A DNA stretch of 30,253 nt, taken from the NCBI GenBank assembly GCA_937960625.1, contig CALGPD010000205.1:1-30253 (forward strand), given 5' to 3'. A program made the translations under genes and the position numbers. Under the pieces are notes generated by a model that saw only the letters and a list, made by a program, of their open reading frames with translations, ran no database searches and had not been told where the DNA came from. Below, one piece after another: positions 7,810 through 15,974 of this stretch. This stretch comes from an uncultured Spirochaetia bacterium (lineage in GTDB: Bacteria > Spirochaetota > CALGPD01). Positions within the stretch are counted from its first letter, which is position 1. The number at the start of each line of letters is the position of its first letter.

Positions 7810-8943
7810 CTATTTAATTTTAATAGCTATAAGATTTACATCATCACTAAATTCATTATCACCGATAAAATCTTTGAGTTCCTGTATTATTTTTTCATTT
7901 ATTTCCTTAGAACTCTTTTCACAATTGTCTTTAAATACTGCTAAAAGTTTTTCATCCCCAAATATCTGAAATGAAGAATCTTCGGCTTCAAATGCTCCGT
8001 CTGTATATAATAATATTTGGTCACCGGGTTTTAAATCCTGCTCTTTAGTTTCAAACACAGCGTTTTCAAAAAGCCCCATTACATAACCCTTGGTCTTAAG
8101 AAAATCAACATTACCGTTTCTGCATAAATATCCTGCCGGATGCCCGGCTGATGCATAAATGATTTTATTCTCTTCTAAATCCAAAATCGTATAAACAGCA
8201 GTTACATAAGTGAATTTTCCGCCTAAAATATTTATCAACTGAAGATTCATCTCGGATAAAAGTTCGGATGGAGTTTTATTTTGTTCAATAAAATTATCAA
8301 GCAAAGTTTTTAAAATCATTGTGATTAAAGCTGCCTGCATTCCATGGCCTACAACATCAGCAACAAAAACACCGAGTTTTTTCTCACTAAAAGGCATGAA
8401 ATAATAAAAATCACCGCCAACCATAAAACACGGTATATATCTGAAATCTATATCAAAACCTTTTGTATCAGGAACATCAGAAGGAAGAATTTTCTCCTGA
8501 ACTTTACTTGCCAGACGGATTTCTTTTTGAAATGCAATATTTTTTACTGCCAATTCATCTGTATAATCTTTTAAGCGTAGAAGAGACCGCACACGTGCAG
8601 TTAATTCAATGTCATTTATAGGCTTGGATAGAAAGTCATCACAACCCGCCTCAAGGCCGTTTACTTTATCTTCTGTGCTGGAAAGTGAAGTAATTAATAC
8701 AACCGGAATGTTCCTCGTTATATCATTATTTTTAATTTTTCTGCAAAGTTCAAAACCGTCAAGTTCAGGCATGATTACATCTGAAATTATCATATCCGGT
8801 TTTTGTTTTTTAACTAATTCCAAAGCTTCTAAACCGTTATACGCACAGGAAACCTCATAACCTTCTTTGCCTAGACGCATTCTTAATAGGTCAACATTTA
8901 CTTTTATGTCATCTACAACGAGTATTTTATGTTTCTTTTCCAT
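7810..8943 (-). CDS. Response regulator with PP2C-type (SpoIIE/RsbU) phosphatase output
   Basis: A 377-residue protein, using the ATG at 8943 rather than a TTG seven codons upstream. Residues 1-125 form a canonical receiver: acidic pair Asp11-Asp12, phospho-acceptor Asp55 (ISDVIMP), Lys107 (LSKP). After a short helical linker (about 126-155, ending KVQEKILP as in RsbU-type phosphatases), residues about 160-377 form a SpoIIE/PP2C domain. Its metal-binding acids are visible: GGD (Asp178), ADVVGHG (Asp196), YTDG (Asp315) and FSDDVNL (Asp367/368). It should dephosphorylate a serine/threonine-phosphorylated STAS protein when its receiver is phosphorylated by an unknown histidine kinase. Its natural antagonist is the receiver-ATPase encoded two genes downstream. 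It is the first gene of this minus-strand cluster. Confidence 0.92.
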   Translation of the reverse strand: MEKKHKILVVDDIKVNVDLLRMRLGKEGYEVSCAYNGLEALELVKKQKPDMIISDVIMPELDGFELCRKIKNNDITRNIPVVLITSLSSTEDKVNGLEAGCDDFLSKPINDIELTARVRSLLRLKDYTDELAVKNIAFQKEIRLASKVQEKILPSDVPDTKGFDIDFRYIPCFMVGGDFYYFMPFSEKKLGVFVADVVGHGMQAALITMILKTLLDNFIEQNKTPSELLSEMNLQLINILGGKFTYVTAVYTILDLEENKIIYASAGHPAGYLCRNGNVDFLKTKGYVMGLFENAVFETKEQDLKPGDQILLYTDGAFEAEDSSFQIFGDEKLLAVFKDNCEKSSKEINEKIIQELKDFIGDNEFSDDVNLIAIKIK

Positions 8944-8985
8944 TATATATAATAACAAACGCAAATTATTAAAATTGTCAAGAAT

Positions 8986-9015
8986 ATTTATTAAAATAGC
9001 GCTATTTTAATAAAT
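8986..9015. repeat. Perfect 30-bp AT-rich palindrome at the murC stop
   Basis: Arms 8986-9000 and 9001-9015 are exact reverse complements (centre TAGC|GCTA) with no spacer. It covers the last murC codons and stop (minus strand) and lies 42 bases before the receiver-PP2C start. It may fold as a weak hairpin after murC or act as a dyad operator for the downstream gene. It has no U-tract beyond the stem, so a standard terminator is doubtful. Confidence 0.7.
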
Positions 9016-10468
9016 TAACTATTTCATGGCCTACTTTTGTTATATCTCCCGCGCCGAGAGTTATAACAATATCGCCTTTTTGAATTTGATTCATTATTTT
9101 ATCAGGTACATCTGCAAGATCGTCAACACACTCTAATTCAACACTTTCTTCTTTTAATAAATCATATATTAACGTTGTAGTTACTCCCGGGATTGGCTTT
9201 TCCCGTGCCGGATAAATCGGAGTTAAGAAAACCTTATCAGCAAGTTTAAGGCTTTGGGCAAATTCTTCAAAATGCATTTGCGTTCTAGAGTATAAATGTG
9301 GTTGAAAAATTGCAACTAAACGGCGGGAATCATCATTTTTTGAAATCTGACGCGCTGCTTGCAGAGTTGCCTGTATTTCATTAGGATGATGCGCGTAATC
9401 ATCAATGATTAATATTTCATCTTTATCATAGAGTATTTGAAAACGCCTTTCGGAATTTACAAATTTACTAAGAGCAGATTTTATTTTATCAATTGAAACT
9501 CCGACCGCAACCGAAGTCGCAATTACGGAAAGGGCGTTCATAACATTGTGTTTTCCCGGAATCCTGAGAGTGAATTCTCCAAGTTCTTCGCCGAATGATT
9601 TCACCTGAAACTTTGTATTCATTCCATCAAACTTAAGTCCGTAGGCGCTGACATCCGCATTTTCAGAAAAACCAAAAGTTATAACCTTTTTAGATAAATC
9701 ATGCAATATTTCTTTTACGTTATCATCGTCAATATTAGCAACGCAAAAACTATAGAATGGAACTTTATTTAAAAAATGCCTGAATGTCTGTTTTAGTTCA
9801 TCAAAATTATTATAGGATTCCATATGATCTTTATCAACATTTAACAAAACGCTTATTTCAGGTAAAAAATATTCTATTGAATTATACGCTTCACATGCTT
9901 CAAAAACCAGATAATCTCCGTGCCCTAAATGTGCATTTGAACCAAGGGAATCCAACACTCCGCCGATTAACATTGTGGGGTCAAAACCGCCTTCTTTTAA
10001 AACAAGGCTTAACATACCCGTTGTTGTGGTCTTGCCGTGTGTTCCGGCAATACCAATACCTTTCTTCATTCTTACTAATTCGTTCAACATCTCAGCTCTA
10101 GGTATAACGGGAATTTTAGTCTGTTTTGCTTCACGTATTTCAGGATTAGTCATCGGCACCGCTGCGCTAAAAACAACTACAGAACAGCCATGGACGTTTT
10201 CTTTTTCATGCTCATAGTATACTCTAGCTCCGAGTTTTTCTAATCGTTTAGTAATCGGGCTTTTCTTTTTATCAGAACCGGAAACTTTATAACCCAGGTT
10301 TAATAGTACCTCAGCAATTCCACTCATGCCAATACCGCCGATACCAATAAAGTGAATAGTACCTAACTGTTCATTCATACCGTGGTTTTTATCCGGACTT
10401 TGTGAAACACCCATGCCGAGCCCTATCCTTTCTGATTTATCAAAAAAAGGTGTAAAAATATTTTTCAT
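9002..10468 (-). CDS. murC: UDP-N-acetylmuramate--L-alanine ligase
   Basis: A 488-residue cytoplasmic ligase that adds L-alanine to UDP-MurNAc in peptidoglycan precursor synthesis. Seen: the Mur N-terminal IGIGGIGMSG dinucleotide-like loop (41-50), ATP P-loop GTHGKTTTTG (142-151), the central-domain ending LLNVDKDHME, and the C-terminal DDYAHHPNE and FQPHLYSRT motifs diagnostic of MurC. Length is normal. The ATG at 10468 is preferred over an in-frame TTG five codons upstream. It leaves a 30-residue N-terminal extension before MNEQLG-TIHFIG; E. coli MurC also has a short extension there, so the internal ATG is a less likely start. No other mur or division gene is adjacent, so it is outside the usual dcw cluster. 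Divergent from the receiver-PilZ gene. Confidence 0.95.
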   Translation of the reverse strand: MKNIFTPFFDKSERIGLGMGVSQSPDKNHGMNEQLGTIHFIGIGGIGMSGIAEVLLNLGYKVSGSDKKKSPITKRLEKLGARVYYEHEKENVHGCSVVVFSAAVPMTNPEIREAKQTKIPVIPRAEMLNELVRMKKGIGIAGTHGKTTTTGMLSLVLKEGGFDPTMLIGGVLDSLGSNAHLGHGDYLVFEACEAYNSIEYFLPEISVLLNVDKDHMESYNNFDELKQTFRHFLNKVPFYSFCVANIDDDNVKEILHDLSKKVITFGFSENADVSAYGLKFDGMNTKFQVKSFGEELGEFTLRIPGKHNVMNALSVIATSVAVGVSIDKIKSALSKFVNSERRFQILYDKDEILIIDDYAHHPNEIQATLQAARQISKNDDSRRLVAIFQPHLYSRTQMHFEEFAQSLKLADKVFLTPIYPAREKPIPGVTTTLIYDLLKEESVELECVDDLADVPDKIMNQIQKGDIVITLGAGDITKVGHEIVNLLK

Positions 10469-10724
10469 AATAATTATTCTCAATTCTTTTGCTATATATA
10501 ATTTAAAAAACAGTTTAAAATTTTCTAGTTTTTTTTTAAAAATGTTCCTATTTACCGTAAAAAAAACGTAATATTTCTTGCATAAGTAATGTAAAATTTT
10601 GTTATCAACTAAGTATTAGTTAAAATTAATATAATAAATATAATTTTGTTAAGGTAAATCAATTCCTGCCGATTTTATATTTGTTATAGTTTTTTTAATA
10701 AAAATAGATATTTAGGAATTTTCA
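10469..10724. other. Divergent intergenic region, murC and receiver-PilZ gene
   Basis: 256 bases of very AT-rich DNA between divergently read genes. It must hold both promoters, but I see no pair of boxes close enough to consensus to place them. TTTTGTTA occurs twice (around 10600 and 10645). AGGA at 10714-10717 is the ribosome binding site for the plus-strand gene. No RNA gene or ORF is supported. Confidence 0.5.
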
Positions 10725-11438
10725 ATGAACTTATTGCTTATAAGCGTTGATAGTAACATTAAAAATATATTAGTCTCGAGTTTACTTCCAAAAGGTTATC
10801 CCGTTTTTGATACGGATTATGATAGAGATAGTATTACTAACATCATTAAAAAGAAAGAGATTAACGTAGTTTTCATGGACGTGGACAAAGAAGGCGGGCT
10901 AATTGAACACCTTGATCTAATTAAAATGATAAGAAGTATGAATATTGCCCTTATCGCGTATACAGAGAACGCTGCTGAAAGTGAAGTAAAGATTCTTATT
11001 GAACACGGTGTAACTGCATATATTGAAAAAACTGAAAAAATTGCACATGATATAAAAAGATTAATTGAAGTTATATTTAAAAACGTTCCGCAAAAAGAAA
11101 AACGCAAAGCATTACGCGTTAAAATTAACGAACAAGACGAAGCCACTGTAAACTTCAGCGTTCCTAATTCAAGCAAAGTTATAAAAGGTTTTGTTATAGA
11201 AATAAGTTATCTAGGCCTGTTTTTTAAAGTTGATTATTTATATGATACATCGGGTTTAAGGCCCGGCGATGTAATATCAAGGTTAACTTTAATGATAAAC
11301 TCAAAAAGAGCCATAACCGATGTGCAAATAGTTATGATTAAAGGCGATTTTGTTGGCGCTAAATTTCTAAACCACGATGACGCTTTAAAAAACCTTCTCG
11401 TTAGATTTATCCACGAAAAAATGACAGAAACAATTTAA
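10725..11438 (+). CDS. Receiver-like plus PilZ domain protein (putative c-di-GMP effector)
   Basis: A 237-residue protein. Residues 1-118 resemble a CheY-like receiver: Asp52 in VVFMDVD, Thr80 and Lys102, but the N-terminal acidic pair is weak (SVDS), so phosphorylation is less certain. Residues about 125-235 match PilZ: RKALR (Arg127 and Arg131, the RxxxR c-di-GMP motif) and EISYLG at 159-164, a variant of the (D/N)xSxxG motif with Glu at the first position. Known PilZ proteins bind c-di-GMP and adjust motility or exopolysaccharide; the target here is not visible. Start: ATG with AGGA upstream. It converges with kdsD, and the two stop codons overlap (gene ends share four bases), with no terminator between them. 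Confidence 0.8.
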   Translation: MNLLLISVDSNIKNILVSSLLPKGYPVFDTDYDRDSITNIIKKKEINVVFMDVDKEGGLIEHLDLIKMIRSMNIALIAYTENAAESEVKILIEHGVTAYIEKTEKIAHDIKRLIEVIFKNVPQKEKRKALRVKINEQDEATVNFSVPNSSKVIKGFVIEISYLGLFFKVDYLYDTSGLRPGDVISRLTLMINSKRAITDVQIVMIKGDFVGAKFLNHDDALKNLLVRFIHEKMTETI

Positions 11439-12394
11439 ATTACCTTTGCTTCAAGTATATCGTGAATATGTAATAACCCTATAGGCTTATTATCCTTTAC
11501 AACAACAAGAGATGTATATTTGTTCTCCATTATTTTTAACGCTTCACCCACAAACCGGTCGGCGCTAATGGTTTTAGGGCTCTTACTCATAACATTTTTA
11601 AGCGGCTTGTCTAAAAACCCTGTGCTGTATTTTAATGCAAGCCGTTTTAAATCACCGTCAACCAATACTCCTGAAAGTTTTCCCTTGCCATCAACCGCAA
11701 TAACAATTCCTCTATTCTTTTTACTTATAATAACTTCTAATGCCTGCTTCACATTTATATTTTCATTCACTATTGGCAAGTTATCTTTCTCCATAATTTT
11801 TTCAACATATAACAACTGTTTGCCTATTGAGCCACCTGGATGATATTCTTTAAAATCCTTATGAGAAAATCCTCTTAGCTCCATTAACGCTATGGCAAGA
11901 GCATCGCCAAGCGCAAGCATTGAAGTTGTTGAAGTTGTTGGCGCTAGATTCATGGGGCAGGCTTCATTATCAACATTAATATACAAATTTATATCAGAAT
12001 TATTAGACAATTGGTTTTTTGGTTTATTCGTTATACTTATTAAAGGAAGCCCTATTCTTTTAATAAAAGGAATAAGAGAATTAATCTCGCCCGTATTGCC
12101 TGATTTGCTAAGTGCAACGAAAACATCGTCTCCTGATATTATTCCAATATCACCGTGTACTGCTTCAGCAGGGTTTAAAAAAAACGCGGTCGTTCCCGTT
12201 GACGTTAGAGTTGCTGCAATCTTTCTACCTATATTCCCGCTTTTACCCATACCGCTTACTATAACTTTACCTGTGGAATTGAAAATACATTCAACCGCTT
12301 TTTGAAAAGATTCATCCAGCGAGTTTTTTAAATTTAATAAAGCATTGGCTTCATTTTCAATTACGTTCTTTCCAGCATCAATTATTCCGCTCAC
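11435..12394 (-). CDS. kdsD: D-arabinose 5-phosphate isomerase (KdsD/KpsF family)
   Basis: A 319-residue isomerase converting ribulose 5-phosphate to arabinose 5-phosphate, the first step to Kdo for lipopolysaccharide. An N-terminal SIS domain (about 20-170) carries GMGKSGNIG (48-56), the HGDIG loop and SKSGNTGE (97-104), followed by the family HPGGSIG motif. Two CBS domains follow (about 200-319). The start chosen is GTG at 12394, which overlaps the kdsA stop as GTGA and is preceded by AAGGTGG. A GTG nine bases earlier would sit inside that ribosome binding site. It is translationally coupled to kdsA, which uses its product, so the assignment to Kdo synthesis rather than a capsule-specific KpsF or gut-specific GutQ paralogue is well supported. 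Confidence 0.93.
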   Translation of the reverse strand: MSGIIDAGKNVIENEANALLNLKNSLDESFQKAVECIFNSTGKVIVSGMGKSGNIGRKIAATLTSTGTTAFFLNPAEAVHGDIGIISGDDVFVALSKSGNTGEINSLIPFIKRIGLPLISITNKPKNQLSNNSDINLYINVDNEACPMNLAPTTSTTSMLALGDALAIALMELRGFSHKDFKEYHPGGSIGKQLLYVEKIMEKDNLPIVNENINVKQALEVIISKKNRGIVIAVDGKGKLSGVLVDGDLKRLALKYSTGFLDKPLKNVMSKSPKTISADRFVGEALKIMENKYTSLVVVKDNKPIGLLHIHDILEAKVI

Positions 12395-13239
12395 AAATCC
12401 CACCTTTTCATATTGCCGACGTGTTCAAACAAATCTATCATTTCTTGTAAAAAGTCTTTAAGTTTATCAATGGGGAACATATTCTTGCCGTCACTTAAAG
12501 CTTTTTCAGGTTTTGTATGAACTTCCATGAACAAACCCTTAGCTCCGGCTGCAATTGCTGCTCTTGCCAAAGCAGGTATAAACTCCCTGTTACCGTCACT
12601 CATTCCTCCTAAGCCCCCGGGACGCTGAACACTATGCGTTGCGTCAAATATTACAGGCGCGTATTCGCTCATAACGTGTAAGCCCCGCATATCCACAACG
12701 AGGTTATTATACCCGAAACTCGTTCCTCTTTCCGTAATCATTACTTTGTCATTGCCGGTACTCTGTACTTTATTAACAGCATAACGCATATCCCAGGGAG
12801 ACATAAACTGGCCTTTTTTAATATTTATTATCTTACCCGTTCTGCCGGATTCAACGAGTAAATCCGTTTGCCGTGATAAGAATGCCGGTATTTGAATAAT
12901 GTCAAGTACCCTTGAAGCCTGCTCAATTTCTGATACGGAATGAACATCAGATAAGACTGGGATTTTAAAATCTTCTTTAATGTTATATAAAATTGCAAGC
13001 CCTTCTTTTACCCCCGGCCCTCTAAAAGAATCAACAGATGTCCTGTTTGCTTTATCATAAGACGCTTTAAATACAAATGGAACTTCAAGCTCATCCGTAA
13101 TTTTAACAATCTTCCCTGCCATATCATACGTACTTTCAGCATCTTCAATTACGCACGGCCCTAATATAAGCACAAGGCGTTTATCCGCTACATTATCCGG
13201 AGTACGTATACCGAGTTTTTCTAAATAATGTTCTTCCAT
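12391..13239 (-). CDS. kdsA: 3-deoxy-8-phosphooctulonate (Kdo-8-phosphate) synthase
   Basis: A 282-residue cytoplasmic enzyme condensing phosphoenolpyruvate with arabinose 5-phosphate. Signatures seen: GPCVIE near residue 27, FKASYDKANRTS, the FRGPG loop, LSDVH, FLSRQTDLL, and DATHSVQRPGG. The residues Cys29, His202, Glu239 and Asp250 correspond to the metal ligands of the metal-dependent KdsA class (as in Aquifex); E. coli has Asn in place of the Cys. It is first in a kdsA-kdsD operon behind a near-consensus promoter. ATG start with AGGA upstream. kdsB and kdsC are not in the window. Confidence 0.96.
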   Translation of the reverse strand: MEEHYLEKLGIRTPDNVADKRLVLILGPCVIEDAESTYDMAGKIVKITDELEVPFVFKASYDKANRTSVDSFRGPGVKEGLAILYNIKEDFKIPVLSDVHSVSEIEQASRVLDIIQIPAFLSRQTDLLVESGRTGKIINIKKGQFMSPWDMRYAVNKVQSTGNDKVMITERGTSFGYNNLVVDMRGLHVMSEYAPVIFDATHSVQRPGGLGGMSDGNREFIPALARAAIAAGAKGLFMEVHTKPEKALSDGKNMFPIDKLKDFLQEMIDLFEHVGNMKRWDL

Positions 13240-13275
13240 AAACTTTTCCTGTAATACCGTTTTAACAATTACATT

Positions 13276-13304
13276 ATAATACTCTGTATTTATTGCTTTG
13301 TCAA
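13276..13304 (-). promoter_or_regulatory. Sigma70-type promoter of kdsA-kdsD
   Basis: On the minus strand TTGACA (13304-13299), a perfect -35 box, is followed by a 17-base spacer and TATTAT (13281-13276), five of six -10 bases. The expected start is near 13269, about 30 bases before the kdsA ATG. This is the closest match to consensus I found in the window. Confidence 0.75.
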
Positions 13305-13388
13305 GACAGTATTAAACGCAAAAAAGATTCAATTTTTCGGTTTACATAATCCATGAATTTTAATAAATTACTTATGGAAAATAGTATT

Positions 13389-13417
13389 TTGACGAATATA
13401 GCATTAACCTGAAAAAT
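13389..13417 (+). promoter_or_regulatory. Possible promoter of the CheX-like gene
   Basis: TTGACG (13389-13394), a 17-base spacer and AAAAAT (13412-13417) precede the CheX-like gene. The -35 box is good but the -10 box matches only four of six bases. The gene's ribosome binding site is AGAGG at about 13459. Confidence 0.35.
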
Positions 13418-13470
13418 AACCCAGTGTTGATTTTTATAACATCAGCACGCGTATTAAAGAGGAAAAAATT

Positions 13471-13974
13471 ATGCAAATGGATTACAGATACATTAACCCG
13501 TTTATTACTTCAGCAATTTCAATAATTAGAGAAACCACCGGAGTAAATGTAAGGAGAAAACGCGTTTATTTACACAAAGGCAAAGAGTCCATCGGCGGTG
13601 TTGGTATTACACTTGGTTTATCAGGTGATATAAAAGGCCGCGTTGTATATGAATTTTCACGGGGCATGACAATGAGGCTGGCATCCAGAATGTTAAGGCA
13701 ATCCGAGATTAATTTTAAAGACAAACAAGAGTTTATTACTCTGCTTGAATCCGCAATTCTTGAACTCGGCAACCTTATTTCAGGTAAAGCAATCGGAGTT
13801 TTACTAAACAACGGCTATAACTGCAACATTACACCACCGGATTTCTGGTACGGCAAAGACGTTTCTTTAATTCCGTTTTATTTATTAACAATAGTAATTG
13901 AATTATCCACACCGTACGGAGATTTCGCCATTAACTTATCTATTCAGCAGAAAAAAGAAGTACTCGTAGCGTAG
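13471..13974 (+). CDS. CheX/CheC-like phosphatase family protein
   Basis: A 167-residue single-domain protein. It begins with the family's YINPFITSAISII helix, has SGDIKGRVVYEF near 51-62 and carries SAILELGN (Ser94, Glu98, Asn101) followed by ITPPDFWYG around 120-127. This fits the (D/S)xxxExxN...P signature with which CheC/CheX/FliY dephosphorylate CheY-P; the acid and amide catalytic residues are both present. CheX proteins act in chemotaxis or on other receiver proteins. No chemotaxis or flagellar genes are nearby, so it may act on one of the several receiver proteins of this organism. Start: ATG 13471 with AGAGGAAAA upstream. It converges with nadA. Confidence 0.82.
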   Translation: MQMDYRYINPFITSAISIIRETTGVNVRRKRVYLHKGKESIGGVGITLGLSGDIKGRVVYEFSRGMTMRLASRMLRQSEINFKDKQEFITLLESAILELGNLISGKAIGVLLNNGYNCNITPPDFWYGKDVSLIPFYLLTIVIELSTPYGDFAINLSIQQKKEVLVA

Positions 13975-14042
13975 ATAATTCTGATAAAATATATCCAATT
14001 TAGCCTCACCACGGATAGACTATATTGTGAGTAAAAAAGAAA

Positions 14043-15113
14043 TCACCCTACTTCAAGCATACGTTCAAGCGCTTTGCGCGCATTAATAATAACGTTGTCG
14101 TTTACCTCAACAGCAAAATCTCCGCTCACAAGGTTTTCAAGACAGTAAAGTAAGTGGTATACGGAAATCTTCATCATATCCGGGCAGATACTGCTGTTAA
14201 CGGGAACAATTGTCTTTTCGCCTTTATACTCGTTGTATAACCTGTTCACCATGTTTAATTCGGTTCCAATTCCAATTACGCTGTCCTTTGGAGCATCTTT
14301 AACATAATCGATGATAAAGGACGTTGAGCCTGCCGCGTCACATGCATTAACTACGTCTGGAGTACATTCAGGGTGTACGACGATTTTGATGCCGGGGTAT
14401 TTTTCCCTTAACTGTTTTACGTTTTCTATAGTAAACTTTAAAGCGTGTACATGGCAGTAACCTTTCCACACAATGATTTTTGCGTTTTTAATCTGCTCTG
14501 CCGTATTTCCGCCAAGATGTTTTGATTTATCCCAAACCATAATCTCATCAACTCCAAGTTTTGCAGCCGTATTTCTACCCAGCTGCTCATCGGGCATGAA
14601 AAATAATTTCTCACCCTGTTCAAAAGCCCAGCGGAATATTTTTTCTGCATTTGAGGAAGTACAAACAATACCCCCGTGTTCTCCGCAAAAAGCTTTAATG
14701 TCAGCAGAACTGTTCATATAGCACGCTGGAATTACTTTTTCCGTATCAATATATTCCTGCATTTCTGTCCATGCTTTTTCCGCGGATTCTATATCCGCGA
14801 AATCAGCCAGAGGGCAGCCCGCGGTATGGTTCGGAAGATAAACCGTTTGCGCCGGTTTGGCAAGAATTCTCGCTGCTTCAGCCATAAAATAAACTCCGCA
14901 GAAAACAATGTGTTCGGCTTTTTCCTGTTCCGAAGCCATTTTAGCAAGAGCAAAAGAGTCTCCTTTTAAATCCGAAAGCTCCACAATTAAATCCTGTTCA
15001 TAATGATGGCCGAGTATAACGAGTCCTGAACCGTATTTTCTCTTTATATCTTTTATCTTTTTTACTGTTTCCTGTTCGGAAAGTAAAAAGTATTGCTCCG
15101 GCAGTTTATCCAT
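14043..15113 (-). CDS. nadA: Quinolinate synthase A
   Basis: A 356-residue iron-sulfur enzyme that condenses iminoaspartate with dihydroxyacetone phosphate to quinolinate in de novo NAD synthesis. Seen: GHHYEQ (35-40) with the substrate-contact histidines, GCPLADF (Cys100), KGYCHVH (Cys220) and NSSICPDMMKI (Cys310). These three cysteines are spaced like the [4Fe-4S] ligands of the family. Further marks are the VHPECTPDVV and GIGTELNMVNRL signatures. The ATG is three bases after the nadC stop, with GGAGAG overlapping the nadC end, so translation is coupled. nadB is not in the window; iminoaspartate may come from an unlinked nadB or an aspartate dehydrogenase. Confidence 0.96.
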   Translation of the reverse strand: MDKLPEQYFLLSEQETVKKIKDIKRKYGSGLVILGHHYEQDLIVELSDLKGDSFALAKMASEQEKAEHIVFCGVYFMAEAARILAKPAQTVYLPNHTAGCPLADFADIESAEKAWTEMQEYIDTEKVIPACYMNSSADIKAFCGEHGGIVCTSSNAEKIFRWAFEQGEKLFFMPDEQLGRNTAAKLGVDEIMVWDKSKHLGGNTAEQIKNAKIIVWKGYCHVHALKFTIENVKQLREKYPGIKIVVHPECTPDVVNACDAAGSTSFIIDYVKDAPKDSVIGIGTELNMVNRLYNEYKGEKTIVPVNSSICPDMMKISVYHLLYCLENLVSGDFAVEVNDNVIINARKALERMLEVG

Positions 15114-15116
15114 TTG

Positions 15117-15959
15117 TTACTCTCCTTTTTCAATATACATACTTATATCCAATGCGTTTACAGAATGTGTAAGCGCGCCAACGGAAATATAATCTACTCC
15201 GGTTTCAGCAACGCGTTTAATTGTATCTCCGGTTATGCCTCCGGATGCTTCAAGAGGTATGCGTCCAATGATAAAATCAACGCACTGTTTCATAAGTTTT
15301 AAACTCATGTTATCGAGTAAAATCCTGTCAACTTTTAAATCAGCGCATACCTGCACATCTTCAAAAGTACGGCATTCTACTTCAATAGGTAATTCACTGT
15401 AAGCTGAATTTTTTACTTTATTTATAGCTTTAGAAATAGAGCCTGCACGGTCGATGTGGTTGTCTTTAATTAATACCATGTCGTTTAACCCCATACGGTG
15501 GTTTAATCCCCCGCCGTAATGAACAGCCATTTTATCAAGAAAACGCAGACCCGGGGCAGTTTTTCTCGTGTCTAATAACCTTGCATGAGTATGAGAAATA
15601 ATTTCACTAAGCTGATGTGTCTTCGCTGCTATACCGCAAGCGCGTTGAAGGATATTAAGGCAGATTCTTTCTCCGCGCAGTAAATCAAGAACAAACCCTG
15701 ATATTCGCGCGATTTCATCTCCCTGTTTGATTTTATCTCCGTCAGTCTTTTTGATTTCAATTTTAACATTTTCATCAAGAATTTTAAACACTCTTAAACC
15801 CTGCTCAATACACGCAAGAATACCGTCTTGTTTGCAGATAACTTTGGCTGTAGCTCTTTCTTCGGATTTAAATATTGCTTTTGAAGTTGCGTCATCGCCG
15901 TCTTCTTTTAAAGCAATATTAATTAATTCATCGAGTTTTATATTTTCGTTGTTAAACAT
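15117..15959 (-). CDS. nadC: Nicotinate-nucleotide pyrophosphorylase (carboxylating)
   Basis: A 280-residue quinolinate phosphoribosyltransferase that turns quinolinate and PRPP into nicotinate mononucleotide, the step after NadA. Family motifs: LNILQRACGIAAKT (101-114), TRKTAPGLR (131-139), HYGGGLNHRMGLND (147-160) with KDNH at 165-168, then EVECRTFE, ILLDNM, EASGGI and ISVGALTHS near the C-terminus. Length is normal. Start: ATG at 15959 with AAAGGCG upstream, 15 bases after the preceding gene. It lies in a likely operon: secreted HExxGH protein, nadC, nadA. Confidence 0.96.
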   Translation of the reverse strand: MFNNENIKLDELINIALKEDGDDATSKAIFKSEERATAKVICKQDGILACIEQGLRVFKILDENVKIEIKKTDGDKIKQGDEIARISGFVLDLLRGERICLNILQRACGIAAKTHQLSEIISHTHARLLDTRKTAPGLRFLDKMAVHYGGGLNHRMGLNDMVLIKDNHIDRAGSISKAINKVKNSAYSELPIEVECRTFEDVQVCADLKVDRILLDNMSLKLMKQCVDFIIGRIPLEASGGITGDTIKRVAETGVDYISVGALTHSVNALDISMYIEKGE

Positions 15960-15974
15960 TTTACGCCTTTATTT

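Noticed and set aside
11892..12305. A 137-codon plus-strand frame opposite kdsD
   Set aside because: It is a shadow of the conserved SIS domain and encodes no recognisable protein.
14000..14042. CTCAC/GTGAG pair between the CheX-like gene and nadA as a bidirectional terminator
   Set aside because: Arms of five bases with a loop of about 17 and no proper T-tract on the plus strand.
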